From NCBI GenBank assembly GCA_020025205.1, contig JAHHSO010000007.1, positions 1 through 64,000 on the forward strand: a stretch of DNA of 64,000 nucleotides, written 5' to 3'. This document shows positions 42,030 through 51,297 of this stretch, in pieces (the stretch's first letter is position 1; each line of letters opens with the position of its first letter). The notes beneath the pieces were generated by a model. It did not search any database and was not told where the DNA came from. It saw only the letters and a list, made by a program, of their open reading frames with translations. The DNA is from Christensenellaceae bacterium (GTDB lineage: Bacteria; Bacillota; Clostridia; Christensenellales; Aristaeellaceae). The position numbers and the translations under genes were made by a program.

Positions 42030-43490
42030 ATGTATCTTTCACAATTAACGCAGAAAATGCCGGAGCTGATTGAACTTACGGGTGAAGCATCTATCGGCAC
42101 ACTGACGGCTGATTCGCGCGCAAAATGCAAGGACGGATTGTTCTTCTGCATCCGCGGCGGCAGTGTGGATGCACATGATTTTGCGCCGCAGGCACTTGAA
42201 AATGGCTGCTGTGCGCTGGTTGTGGAGAGAAAGCTTGATCTGCCCTGCCCGCAGGTTGTTGTGACGGATGTCCGCGCGGCAATGACACGCATTGCCAGCG
42301 CGTTTAATGGGCATCCTGAACGCAGAATGAAGCTGGTGGGCATCACCGGCACCAAGGGAAAGACAACAACCACCTATCTGTTGAAGAGCATTATTGAAGA
42401 AGCGGGGCTTCGCTGCGGCATTATCGGCACCACCGGCTGCATCGCCGGAAATACCAAGCTGCCCAGTCACCTGACTACGCCCGACCCTATCGAAATGTTC
42501 AATATTCTGCGCATCATGGCTGATGCGGGCGTTGAAGTGGTCTGCATGGAAGTTTCCGCTCATGCGCTGTATCTGCGCAAGCTGGTTGGCGTCACGTTTG
42601 AAGCGGCGGCCTACACCAACCTCTCGCAGGACCATCTGGATTTCTTCGGCACGATGGAAAACTACTTTGAGGCAAAGCGGCTGCTCTTTGCCAATGGAAT
42701 GACGAAGAACGCGGCGGTTAACGTGGATGAAGAATCGGCGGCAGCGGTATGCCAGAACATAACCTGCCCGCTTCTGACGTATGGCATCAGCAGCCGCGCA
42801 GACCTGTTTGCACGGGACATTGAGGTGACGGAAAGCGGCGTTTCATTTGAAATCAGCCTGCGCCACCTGCACACCGAGCGCGTGCACCTGCTGCTCACCG
42901 GCATGTTTAATGTGTACAATGCGCTGGCTGCCGCTGCGTGCGCGCTGATTCTGGGCATCTCCCTGGAAGACATCAAAAATGGACTTGAAGCGGTTGTCAA
43001 TGTTCCGGGAAGAGTGGAGATGCTCAAAACACAGACGCCCTACCGCATGATTCTGGATTACAGCCATTCGCCGGATGCGCTGTCCAACATTCTGCGCACG
43101 GTGCGCGAGTTCTGCCGAGGACGGATTATTCTGGTCTTTGGATGCGGCGGCGAGCGCGATAAAGGCAAGCGCCCGATGATGGGCGAGATTGCCGGCAAGC
43201 TGGCTGATTACTCCATTTTGACCAGCGACAACCCGAGACATGAAGATCCGATGGCGATTCTTTCCGCGATTGAAGAAGGCATTAAGCCCACTGGCGCGGA
43301 TTATGAAGTGATTGAGAACCGCCGCGAGGCGATTCGTCAGGCGATGGAAATGGCGGTCGGCGGGGATATCGTTGTGCTGGCCGGCAAGGGACATGAAACA
43401 TATCAGGACATCGGCGGCGTCAAGCATCCCTTTGACGAAAAGGTCATCGTTCAGGAACTGCTTAAAGAAATCGCTGAAGAACTGAAATAA
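42030..43490 (+). CDS. murE: UDP-MurNAc-tripeptide ligase MurE (meso-DAP adding)
   Basis: This 486-residue cytoplasmic ligase adds the third residue to the wall precursor. The ATP-binding motif GITGTKGKTTTT lies near 108-119, and SDNPRHEDP near 399-407 matches the DNPR motif that selects meso-diaminopimelate rather than lysine. The ATG at 42030 was chosen over the one at 42024, which touches the GGAGGA box. murF, usually next, is missing here and mraY follows. Confidence 0.96.
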   Translation: MYLSQLTQKMPELIELTGEASIGTLTADSRAKCKDGLFFCIRGGSVDAHDFAPQALENGCCALVVERKLDLPCPQVVVTDVRAAMTRIASAFNGHPERRMKLVGITGTKGKTTTTYLLKSIIEEAGLRCGIIGTTGCIAGNTKLPSHLTTPDPIEMFNILRIMADAGVEVVCMEVSAHALYLRKLVGVTFEAAAYTNLSQDHLDFFGTMENYFEAKRLLFANGMTKNAAVNVDEESAAAVCQNITCPLLTYGISSRADLFARDIEVTESGVSFEISLRHLHTERVHLLLTGMFNVYNALAAAACALILGISLEDIKNGLEAVVNVPGRVEMLKTQTPYRMILDYSHSPDALSNILRTVREFCRGRIILVFGCGGERDKGKRPMMGEIAGKLADYSILTSDNPRHEDPMAILSAIEEGIKPTGADYEVIENRREAIRQAMEMAVGGDIVVLAGKGHETYQDIGGVKHPFDEKVIVQELLKEIAEELK

Positions 43491-43531
43491 TAAACAATGG
43501 GCCTCAGCCCGCAATTCGGAGGATGAGAACT

Positions 43532-44503
43532 ATGCAAAGGATGATGGTGACTCTGCTTGTGGCGTTTGCTATTGGCATCGTGCTGGGCAAGCTGCTCCTT
43601 CCTGTTTTACACAAACTCAAGTTTGGACAGAACATTTATGAGCTTGCTCCAGAAGCGCATAAGAAAAAGCAGGGCACGCCCACGATGGGCGGTGTGGTCA
43701 TTGCGGGCGCGGCCATTGCGGCGGCGCTGCTGCTCAATGACTACAAGGCATCTTTTTCCAAGGACATGCTGTTTGCTATGATCCTGATGGCGCTTGGCAA
43801 TTTGTGCATCGGCTTTGCAGATGATATGACCAAGATTCGGCATGGCAAGAACGGCGGACTGACCCCCAAGCAGAAGATGTTCTTTCAGACGATTCTGGCG
43901 CTGGCCTTTTCCTGCTACTGCTACTTCCATCCGCAGATCGGCTCTTCAATCAAGGTGCCTTTTCTGCGCGTGGAATGGGATTTGGGCATTTTCTACATTC
44001 CGGCGATGATGTTTATTATTGTCGGGACAACCAACAGCGCCAACCTCCTGGATGGACTGGATGGACTTTTGACAAGCGTGTCCATGGTGGACTTTGCTAC
44101 GCTTGCTGTGCTCTGCGGCGCGGCTTCACTGTCCGGCCTGGGCGTGGGCTGTGCGGCCATGTGCGGCGCGCTGATGGCGTTTCTGTCCCGCAATGCGTAT
44201 CCGGCACAGATGTTCATGGGCGATACCGGTTCCATGTTCATCGGCGGTGCGTTGGTGGCTGCGGCCATGATGCTGCGTCAACCGCTGATTCTCGTTTTGA
44301 TTGCGTTCTGGATGCTGATGAGCAGTCTGTCTGACATCATTCAGATTGCGTATTTCAAAAAGACACACGGCAAGCGTATCTTTAAGATGGCGCCAATCCA
44401 TCATCATTTTGAACTATGCGGTATTCACGAAACCAAGATTGTCACGATGTACATGGTGACGACGATTGTGCTGTGTGTCATCACGCTTCTTGGTGTGCTG
44501 TAA
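43532..44503 (+). CDS. mraY: phospho-MurNAc-pentapeptide translocase MraY
   Basis: This 323-residue membrane enzyme transfers phospho-MurNAc-pentapeptide to undecaprenyl phosphate, making lipid I. About ten membrane segments carry the signature GTPTMGGVV (near 51-59), a GFADDM segment near 98, the TNSANLLDGLDGL motif near 170 and the HHHFEL site near 290. The ATG at 43532 follows GGAGGAT, while the in-frame ATG at 43523 lies too close to it. Length is normal. Confidence 0.97.
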   Translation: MQRMMVTLLVAFAIGIVLGKLLLPVLHKLKFGQNIYELAPEAHKKKQGTPTMGGVVIAGAAIAAALLLNDYKASFSKDMLFAMILMALGNLCIGFADDMTKIRHGKNGGLTPKQKMFFQTILALAFSCYCYFHPQIGSSIKVPFLRVEWDLGIFYIPAMMFIIVGTTNSANLLDGLDGLLTSVSMVDFATLAVLCGAASLSGLGVGCAAMCGALMAFLSRNAYPAQMFMGDTGSMFIGGALVAAAMMLRQPLILVLIAFWMLMSSLSDIIQIAYFKKTHGKRIFKMAPIHHHFELCGIHETKIVTMYMVTTIVLCVITLLGVL

Positions 44504-44518
44504 GGAGGCTTTTTTCCG

Positions 44519-45877
44519 ATGGATGTTCAGGGAAAGCGCGTGCTCGTGTGCGGCATGGCGCGCAGCGGCATTGCTGCCGCGGCGCTTCTGTGCAGACTGG
44601 GGGCACGGGTAACCATTAACGATCTCAAAGAGGAAAGCGCATTTGGCAGCGAACTGGACGGCCTTTCCGGCTGCCTGTTTGCGCTGGGGCAGACGCCGGA
44701 TGCCCTGATTGACGGACAGGATATCATGGTCATCAGCCCGGGCATTGCATGGGCAAAGCCTTTTGTGCAGCATGCCATTGAAAAGGGCGTTGAGGTCATT
44801 GGCGAACTTGAACTGGGAGCGCGGCTGACGCGCGGCACGCTCGCCGCCATTACCGGCACAAATGGCAAAACGACGACCACAACGCTCGTTGGTGAATTTT
44901 TCCGCACAGCGGGAAGAACAACGCATGTTGTGGGCAATATCGGCTATCCGATCACTGCGACAGCGGGGGATTCAACGGACGAGGATGTAACAGTCGTGGA
45001 GGTCAGTTCCTACCAGTGCGAAGGAATTTCTCAGTTCCACCCTCATGTAGGCGCTGTTCTGAATATCACGGAAGATCACATTGCCCGCCACGGCTCCATG
45101 GACGTTTATGTGGCGATGAAGCGCCGTATTTTCGCCCGCCAGACTGCAGATGACTTTGCTGTTTTCAATCTGGACGATGCAGTCTGCCGGAAAATGGCGC
45201 AAGGACTTCAAAGCAGAATCGTCTGGTTTTCCCGCACGCAGCCAGTGGACTGCGGAGCCTGCATTGTTGACGGGAACATCACGTTCCGTCTGGACGGCAG
45301 GGAAGAAAAAATCTGCGCAGCATCTGAGGTATATATCCCCGGCCCGCATAATCTGGAGAACGCGTTGGCGGCAGTGGCGATTGCCGGCGTGATGGGCGCA
45401 GAAGGAGAGACCATGGCGCAGGTGTTGCGCACGTTTAAGGGCGTGGAGCACCGCATTGAGACGGTGCGCGAGCTGGACGGGGTCACATGGATCAACGATT
45501 CAAAGGGAACCAACGTCGATTCCACACTCAAGGCGATTGAAACAATGACACAGCCGACGATTTTAATTCTCGGAGGAAGCGATAAAAAGGCGTCGTTTGA
45601 TTCTCTGGCGCAGTCGATCAGAAAGGCGCCGCAGATTGTCCACTGCGTGCTCATAGGAGACACGGCGGCGCAGATTCGGGAAGCACTTGAATGTGCCGGA
45701 TACACGGCATATACCGAGATGGGATATAATTTCGATGGTTGTCTGGCAGAATGCCGGAGGCTGGCTCAAAGCGGCTGGTGTGTGCTGCTGTCGCCCGCCT
45801 GTGCGAGCTTTGATATGTTCAAGGACTATGAAGACCGAGGACGCGTATTTAAAGAAAAGGTTATGGCGCTTAACTGA
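44519..45877 (+). CDS. murD: UDP-MurNAc-L-Ala:D-Glu ligase MurD
   Basis: This 452-residue ligase adds D-glutamate to the UDP-MurNAc-L-Ala precursor. A Rossmann start with GMARSG near 11-16 is followed by the ATP site ITGTNGKTTTT near 113-123, EVSSYQ near 161 and a late NDSKGTN motif near 325, all typical of MurD. The AAGGAGG box sits at ideal distance. The gene follows mraY by 15 bp as in the usual dcw order. Confidence 0.97.
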   Translation: MDVQGKRVLVCGMARSGIAAAALLCRLGARVTINDLKEESAFGSELDGLSGCLFALGQTPDALIDGQDIMVISPGIAWAKPFVQHAIEKGVEVIGELELGARLTRGTLAAITGTNGKTTTTTLVGEFFRTAGRTTHVVGNIGYPITATAGDSTDEDVTVVEVSSYQCEGISQFHPHVGAVLNITEDHIARHGSMDVYVAMKRRIFARQTADDFAVFNLDDAVCRKMAQGLQSRIVWFSRTQPVDCGACIVDGNITFRLDGREEKICAASEVYIPGPHNLENALAAVAIAGVMGAEGETMAQVLRTFKGVEHRIETVRELDGVTWINDSKGTNVDSTLKAIETMTQPTILILGGSDKKASFDSLAQSIRKAPQIVHCVLIGDTAAQIREALECAGYTAYTEMGYNFDGCLAECRRLAQSGWCVLLSPACASFDMFKDYEDRGRVFKEKVMALN

Positions 45878-45933
45878 CGCAAACCGACTGCAAAAGATAA
45901 AAAAATCTTGGGCAGTCGGGAGGAAACGTTGTA

Positions 45934-47262
45934 ATGCCGAAAAACAACAGGCGTTCCTGTGACAAGTCCGTTGTGGTACTGATGGTGCTGCTGCTGGTCT
46001 TGGGGCTGATTACGTTGTTTAGTGCCACCTATTATCAGAAAACGGCGACGGGCGATGCGCTCGCTGCCGTGAAAAAGCAGCTGATTGGCGTGGCGCTGGG
46101 GGCTGGGGCATGCGTGATTCTTTCGCGCGTGCCATACCGCCTGTTTAGAGAGCCGCGGGTTATGCTGCTTTTATTGGCTGTCAGTGCTGTTCTGCTCATT
46201 CTTGTGCTGATTCCCGGCATCGGCGTGAGCATCAACGGCTCAAGGCGCTGGCTGAATTTTCTGGGGCTGAGTATGCAGCCGTCGGAGTTTGCCAAGTATG
46301 CCATGGTGATCTTTATGGCGGGCGCGCTGGACAGACGCGCAGAGTCGATTTACAGCCTGTTTGGGGGCGTAGCGCCGCTGCTTCTGGTGCCGGGGCTGAT
46401 GTTCCTTTTGATTCTGGAACAGCCCAATTTGTCCACGGGCGGCAGCATCCTGATCTGTGCATTGTCGATGCTGTTTTGCGCGGGACTGCGTTGGCGGCAT
46501 ATTCTGCTGCTGGGGGTCAGCGGTACCTGTTTGGGCGCTGTCTACGCATGGAGCGCACCGTACAGGCGGGCGAGAATACTATCTTTCAGAGATCCGTTTG
46601 CCAAGATGAGCGATGAAGGCTATCAGCTTTCGCAGTCGCTCATTGCGCTTGGCTCAGGCGGGCTGTTCGGAATGGGGTTAGGACAGGGCAGGCAAAAATT
46701 TGCATATCTGCCATACCCGGAATCGGATTTTATATTTGCGATTGTTGGGGAAGACTTTGGGTTGATCGGCTGTTTGAGCATCGTCATGCTGTTTGCCCTG
46801 TTTGTGTTTGCGGGGCTTCGCGTGGCGCTGCAGTGCCGGGATCGATACGGCTGTTTGCTGGCCGCGGGCATCACATCCATGATCGGCATGCAGGCGTTTA
46901 TCAATATGGGCGTCGTTACGGGCATATTGCCTACGACCGGATTGCCTCTGCCTTTCTTCAGCGCAGGAGGCACATCTGTGAGCATGATTATGGCGGCAGT
47001 GGGCATCCTGTTGAGTATTTCCAGAGAAAACGGACGGATTATCAAAGAGCAGAGCGGAGGAGCGGGGCATGAGGCACAAGAAACGCAAAAAGGCCGCAGC
47101 ACAGACCATGATGATGGCGTGCGTGGTCGTCATGGGATTAGCGCTTTTGACGGTGCTGGTCAGCAGTCAGGTGTTCGCGGTACGCAACATTCTGGTGGTT
47201 GGAAACCGCAATCTTCTCAGCGAGGAAGTCATAACGCAGAGCGGCGTTCAGATTGGAGATAA
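45934..47262 (+). CDS. ftsW: FtsW-type SEDS lipid II polymerase with unusual C-terminal extension
   Basis: This 442-residue SEDS-family protein is the septal glycosyltransferase that partners the class B PBP. About ten membrane segments and the conserved NGSRRWL and GLPLPFFSAGG motifs are present. The membrane core ends near residue 365 (ISRENGRIIKEQ). No stop follows until 47262, so the last 65 residues are read from sequence that also encodes FtsQ in another frame. That tail is hydrophilic and Gly/His/Ser-rich, unlike known FtsW tails. It may be an accidental read-through frame rather than conserved sequence. Confidence 0.93.
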   Translation: MPKNNRRSCDKSVVVLMVLLLVLGLITLFSATYYQKTATGDALAAVKKQLIGVALGAGACVILSRVPYRLFREPRVMLLLLAVSAVLLILVLIPGIGVSINGSRRWLNFLGLSMQPSEFAKYAMVIFMAGALDRRAESIYSLFGGVAPLLLVPGLMFLLILEQPNLSTGGSILICALSMLFCAGLRWRHILLLGVSGTCLGAVYAWSAPYRRARILSFRDPFAKMSDEGYQLSQSLIALGSGGLFGMGLGQGRQKFAYLPYPESDFIFAIVGEDFGLIGCLSIVMLFALFVFAGLRVALQCRDRYGCLLAAGITSMIGMQAFINMGVVTGILPTTGLPLPFFSAGGTSVSMIMAAVGILLSISRENGRIIKEQSGGAGHEAQETQKGRSTDHDDGVRGRHGISAFDGAGQQSGVRGTQHSGGWKPQSSQRGSHNAERRSDWR

Positions 47263-47896
47263 TCTTTTAAGTCTCACAGATGCCAAGATCAGGCGCAATC
47301 TGGAGAAAAACCGCTACATCGCTTACGAAGGGCATGAGTTTGATTACAACGGCACGCTGACACTGCATATTACTGAAAGGATCGGCATGGGCGTTGTTCA
47401 GGCGCTGGGCAATTACTATGTGCTGGACGCTTCCGGCGTCGTGCTGGAGGGGCCGCTTGCCGTCTATCCGGACAGCGTGTCCGGCCCGAAGATCAGCGGT
47501 TTTCAAATTGATAAGAATACCCGAATCATGGTCGGTTGTCAGCTGCCGGTTCAGGACATGGCACAGCTGGAGTCCATGGAACGGGTGCTACTGGCTCTTG
47601 AAAAGGCAAGCATGCTGGGCAGGGTTTCTCTGATTGATGTGCACAGCCGCGGCAATCTGTACGCCATGACGACGGAAGGCACCAAGATTGTTCTGGGCGA
47701 CGATAAAAAGCTGACCACCAAACTGCTCATTGCCCGCGAGGTTTTGAACATCAGAACGCCGATGGGCAACCTCAAAGGGGCAAAGATTGATGTTTCCAGC
47801 GGAAAGGATGCACATTATATTCCGGATGTCCTGCCGACGGTCACCCCGGTTTTGACCCCCACCCCAATCCCGACCCCGGAACCGACGCCTGTTTGA
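47069..47896 (+). CDS. ftsQ: FtsQ/DivIB-type division protein
   Basis: This 275-residue protein anchors the FtsL-DivIC complex. A short basic tail, one membrane segment (near 12-34) and a POTRA domain (near 38-105) are followed by the FtsQ domain. The final 20 residues are Pro/Thr repeats ending in EPTPV, an unusual tail. AGCGGAGGAGCGGGGC precedes the ATG. The gene starts inside ftsW (194-nt overlap in a different frame). murG and murB, often between ftsW and ftsQ, are absent. Confidence 0.88.
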   Translation: MRHKKRKKAAAQTMMMACVVVMGLALLTVLVSSQVFAVRNILVVGNRNLLSEEVITQSGVQIGDNLLSLTDAKIRRNLEKNRYIAYEGHEFDYNGTLTLHITERIGMGVVQALGNYYVLDASGVVLEGPLAVYPDSVSGPKISGFQIDKNTRIMVGCQLPVQDMAQLESMERVLLALEKASMLGRVSLIDVHSRGNLYAMTTEGTKIVLGDDKKLTTKLLIAREVLNIRTPMGNLKGAKIDVSSGKDAHYIPDVLPTVTPVLTPTPIPTPEPTPV

Positions 47897-47960
47897 CCGT
47901 CGTTTTCTCAGGAAAATGAGAGGAAAAAAAGCGTAAATTGGACAAAATTTGCTCAAATGC

Positions 47961-47989
47961 TTGAAAGAAAGGGCATAATAGGTTACAAT
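47961..47989 (+). promoter_or_regulatory. promoter of ftsA-ftsZ
   Basis: TTGAAA (47961-47966) and TACAAT (47984-47989) are separated by 17 bp, 80 bp before ftsA, in the only sizeable gap of the cluster. Confidence 0.75.
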
Positions 47990-48069
47990 AAACTCGCATA
48001 ATAATAGCAATAGGATGATATCTTGCGCCCTTTTGGGCCAATTTACATGCGGAGGAGCATGAGGATCGT

Positions 48070-49248
48070 ATGATGAAAAAAGCGACGGCGGTTCTGGACT
48101 TTGGTACGTCCAAGGTGCTGGTATTGCTCGCAGAGGAGAGCGCGTATCAGAAGGTGACAATCACATCTGCCGGTATGGCTCAGTACGATGGTTTTATGAA
48201 CGGAGAGTGGAATAAACCTTCGGAGGTATCCGATGCGATTGCCAGTGCTGTGGAAGCAGCAGAAAAAAAGATCGGCACACATATTAAAGAGGTGTATGTT
48301 GGAGTTCCGGGCGAATTTGTAAGGGTGTATGTGATCGAGTCGAGCGTGGCACTTCAGGGCGCAGATCCCAAGGTTACCAGCGCAGACGTGGAAAAACTTC
48401 AGCGTCAGGCAACGGAAATGCTCGACAGACCAACGGGTGTCATCATTCACCGCTCTCCTGCATGGTTTAAGGTAGATGGCGGCCAGAAGACACTCGAACC
48501 CGTGGATCAGAAAGGTTCCATGCTGGAAGGCATGATTGGTTTTGTTCTGGCAGATCAGTTTTTTATCAATGATGTGACAGAAAGACTCAAGGAACTGGGC
48601 ATTGAAGTGCGGGGCTTCTTCTCTACATCTGTAGGCGAGGCGATGCAGATGATCCCGTTTGAAGAGCGTGACCATACGGCGATTCTCGTAGATGTCGGTT
48701 ATCTGTCTACGGAAGTGATGGCGGTTGAGGGAGATGCGTTGATCTGGCAGAAGGTTCTGCCTGTTGGCGGCGCACACATCACGCTGGATCTGACGTATGG
48801 ACTGGAAAAGCCATTTGAGATGTGCGAAAAGATCAAAAGGGCATACACGTTTAACGCTCCTAAGAACACGGAAATCGAAGTTCAGGGCGAGGATGGACAA
48901 ATGGAAACCTTCGCCGGTGAGCAGGTTTCCATGATCGTGGATGCACGCGTGGACGAAATGCTTGAGCTGATTGATGATGCAATCAAGAAAAGCGGCATCA
49001 GGCTGGGCAACTGGTCCAATATCTACTTCACAGGCGGCGGCCTTATGCCGATGTCGGGCGCACGGGTCTATGCCGCAAGCAAACTTTCACGAAATGTTCG
49101 GGAAGCAGCCAGCAAGACGGTTAAGCTCAAACCGGCGCAGATCTACGCCAGCGGCAGCGGCCTTCTGGAACTGGTTTACAATACAATCGAGATGGAAGAA
49201 CAGGACGAGGGTCTGTTTGACCGTATCAAACGTTTTTTCCGCAGATAA
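48070..49248 (+). CDS. ftsA: cell division ATPase FtsA
   Basis: This 392-residue actin-like protein tethers FtsZ to the membrane. It has the nucleotide-binding DFGTSK start, the 1C/SHS2-like insertion (near 80-155), ILVDVGYLSTEV (near 216) and TGGGLMPMSG (near 318). The C-terminal amphipathic helix GLFDRIKRFFRR is the membrane tether. Start may be at 48070 or the next codon. GGAGGAGC precedes it at a slightly long distance. Confidence 0.92.
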   Translation: MMKKATAVLDFGTSKVLVLLAEESAYQKVTITSAGMAQYDGFMNGEWNKPSEVSDAIASAVEAAEKKIGTHIKEVYVGVPGEFVRVYVIESSVALQGADPKVTSADVEKLQRQATEMLDRPTGVIIHRSPAWFKVDGGQKTLEPVDQKGSMLEGMIGFVLADQFFINDVTERLKELGIEVRGFFSTSVGEAMQMIPFEERDHTAILVDVGYLSTEVMAVEGDALIWQKVLPVGGAHITLDLTYGLEKPFEMCEKIKRAYTFNAPKNTEIEVQGEDGQMETFAGEQVSMIVDARVDEMLELIDDAIKKSGIRLGNWSNIYFTGGGLMPMSGARVYAASKLSRNVREAASKTVKLKPAQIYASGSGLLELVYNTIEMEEQDEGLFDRIKRFFRR

Positions 49249-49303
49249 TCAGGTGCCGCAGGAGCGCGGCAGGATATGAAGCAAAACAAAAGGGGGATTT
49301 CCT

Positions 49304-50617
49304 GTGTTTGAAATTGAAATGGACGAGCGTCCGGCAGCTTCCATTAAGGTCGTCGGCTGCGGAGGCGGCGGTGGAAACGCGCTGAACCGCATGGTGGACT
49401 GCGGCGTGACGGGCGTTGACTTTATTGCAGTGAACACCGATGTGCAGGCGCTGCGCACCAGCAGAGCGGCGACGATGATCCAGATTGGTGAGAAGCTCAC
49501 AAAGGGTCTGGGTGCGGGTGCAACGCCCGAAATCGGCAAGAAGGCTGCTGAAGAGAGCCGCGAGGAAATCGCCGGCGTGCTCAAGGGCGCGGATCTTGTG
49601 TTCGTGACGGCGGGCATGGGCGGCGGAACCGGCACTGGCGCTGCTCCGGTTGTGGCAGAAATTGCACGCGACATGGGAATCCTCACGATTGCTGTGGTGA
49701 CCAAGCCGTTCGCTTTTGAAGGCAAGACCCGTATGCGCAAGGCAGAGGCCGGCATTGACGAACTCAAGCAGCGCGTGGATACGCTGGTCGTCATTCCCAA
49801 TGAGCGTCTATTGCAGGTCTGCCCGAAGGGAACATCTTTCAAGGGCGCGTTTAACTTTGCGGACGATGTGCTCCGTCAGGGTATCCAGGGCATTTCTGAC
49901 CTGATCTCTCAGACCGGCATCATCAACCTGGACTTCGCAGACGTCAAGGCGGTTATGGAGTCCGGCGGCATGGCACATTTGGGCATTGGCGTGGGCAAGG
50001 GCGAGAAGGCCATGGCTGACGCAGCTCAGAATGCGATTTCTTCTCCCATGCTGGAGACAAGCATTGATGGCGCACGCGCTGTCCTGATCAATGTAACCTG
50101 CAATTCCAATTGCAGCATTGCAGACATTAACGATGCTGTCGAAATGATTACCGCCGCGGCTGACAGCGAGGCGAACATCATCTTCGGTGCGAATATTGAT
50201 GATGCGCTGGAAGATGAGGTGCATATCACCGTCATTGCAACCGGCTTTGAAAAGGTTCCGTTCCCGCCGCGTGCCAGCAGCATTGAGCGTCCGGCATCGC
50301 TGCCGTCTCAGGCACCGTATGTGCCGCAGGCCTATCAGCCCGCTGCATATCCGCCGCAGGGAGGCAACTTTACCCGCTATGATCCGAATTATCAGCCGGT
50401 GACAGCAGGATATGCGGTTCCGCCGCAGCAGAACGGCATGCCTGGTGAACCGGAAGTGCCGGCCTTTGTGAACGAAGCTGCGCCCGGACAGCGTGTGTCC
50501 CCGTATGCTTCGATTCCGGATATGGGCGCTCCGGCGGTTGAACAGAATCGCCAGGATGATCGCAATACTCCGCGTTCCTTTATGGACGGAATTCCGGCGT
50601 ATATGCGCAGAAAGTAA
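49304..50617 (+). CDS. ftsZ: cell division GTPase FtsZ
   Basis: This 437-residue tubulin homologue forms the division ring. The G-box GGGTGTGAAP is near residues 105-114 and the N-terminal GCGGGGGNALNRM near 19-31, with the T7-loop region NLDFADVKAVME near 205. A Pro/Gln-rich linker (325-420) precedes the conserved C-terminal peptide IPAYMRRK, which binds FtsA and other partners. The start is GTG, following AAAGGGGG. A strong terminator ends the cluster. Confidence 0.98.
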   Translation: MFEIEMDERPAASIKVVGCGGGGGNALNRMVDCGVTGVDFIAVNTDVQALRTSRAATMIQIGEKLTKGLGAGATPEIGKKAAEESREEIAGVLKGADLVFVTAGMGGGTGTGAAPVVAEIARDMGILTIAVVTKPFAFEGKTRMRKAEAGIDELKQRVDTLVVIPNERLLQVCPKGTSFKGAFNFADDVLRQGIQGISDLISQTGIINLDFADVKAVMESGGMAHLGIGVGKGEKAMADAAQNAISSPMLETSIDGARAVLINVTCNSNCSIADINDAVEMITAAADSEANIIFGANIDDALEDEVHITVIATGFEKVPFPPRASSIERPASLPSQAPYVPQAYQPAAYPPQGGNFTRYDPNYQPVTAGYAVPPQQNGMPGEPEVPAFVNEAAPGQRVSPYASIPDMGAPAVEQNRQDDRNTPRSFMDGIPAYMRRK

Positions 50618-50626
50618 GTGTATCGT

Positions 50627-50650
50627 GCCGGTCGAAAGACCGGCTTTTTT
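50627..50650 (+). terminator. terminator of the dcw cluster
   Basis: A perfect 7-bp GC-rich stem with a GAAA tetraloop (50627-50633 with 50638-50644) is followed by six T. Confidence 0.9.
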
Positions 50651-50754
50651 CTTAAGTGACAAGAGAATGCTTCGCGGGGGATGCCGGAGAATTTCAGCTA
50701 TTAAGATGGTATGCATGGTGCCGATTATTTAGGACAAGAGAAGGAGGCTGTATC

Positions 50755-51069
50755 ATGGATGTTAAAAAAAGACTTCGGGAATTGATGGACGAGCGGAACT
50801 GGTCGGTTTCTCAGCTGGCCAGAGAGAGTGATCTGCCTCGTTCTACTGTGCAAAGCTTGTTTACGCAGGATGCAGAGCCCATGGTATCTACCTTGGAAGC
50901 GATATGCAAAGGACTGAATATTACGGTTTCTCAGTTTTTTGAAGAAGAGAGCAGCGTTGGATTGAACGATGAAGAGCGCAGTCTGATTTTTCAATGGAGC
51001 TGCCTGGGGGAAAGGGAAAAGCAGATTGTGCTGGAACTGATTGAAGTGCTTGCACATCGAGGCCTGTGA
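50755..51069 (+). CDS. XRE-family transcriptional regulator
   Basis: This 104-residue DNA-binding protein has a helix-turn-helix at residues 1-62 (LRELMDERNWSVSQLARESDLP as the recognition region start) of the Cro/CI type, and a short acidic C-terminal helix. Similar small proteins regulate stress, competence or phage genes, but no target is obvious. The frame is open back to 50656, but the ATG at 50755 follows AAGGAGG and gives the family start. Its leader repeats GACAAGAGAA (50658-50667 and 50733-50742), which could be an operator. Confidence 0.9.
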   Translation: MDVKKRLRELMDERNWSVSQLARESDLPRSTVQSLFTQDAEPMVSTLEAICKGLNITVSQFFEEESSVGLNDEERSLIFQWSCLGEREKQIVLELIEVLAHRGL

Positions 51070-51075
51070 TCAAGG

Positions 51076-51101
51076 GGACAGCACGCGGCTGTCCTTTTTT
51101 T
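51076..51101 (+). terminator. terminator of the XRE gene
   Basis: A perfect 7-bp stem (51076-51082 with 51088-51094) is followed by seven T. Confidence 0.85.
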
Positions 51102-51212
51102 GTGGCGAAGCAAAAAACGGAAGTCCCTTCATGCTGTTGGGAATTGAAATACAACTTGTGTATGAGCGTTCAATCTCAAAGACATGTGGATTATTTTTGT
51201 CAGGACATCATG

Positions 51213-51248
51213 ATACCCCCTTGCACAGCGTTCTGCACAAGGGGGTAT
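51213..51248. other. orphan GC-rich hairpin
   Basis: An 11-bp perfect stem ATACCCCCTTG / CAAGGGGGTAT has a 14-nt loop and no T-run on either strand. It lies between the XRE gene and a convergent secreted-protein gene. A small GCCCG/CGGGC hairpin follows near 51260-51276. Nothing else is recognised in 51102-51297. Confidence 0.4.
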
Positions 51249-51297
51249 TCTGTCTATTGCCCGTTTAACTGCGGGCGTTTATGAAGAGCGGGTTTGA

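Noticed and set aside
50656..50754. Longer start for the XRE gene
   Set aside because: Frame continuity exists, but the ATG at 50755 has an ideal ribosome site and the HTH family starts there.
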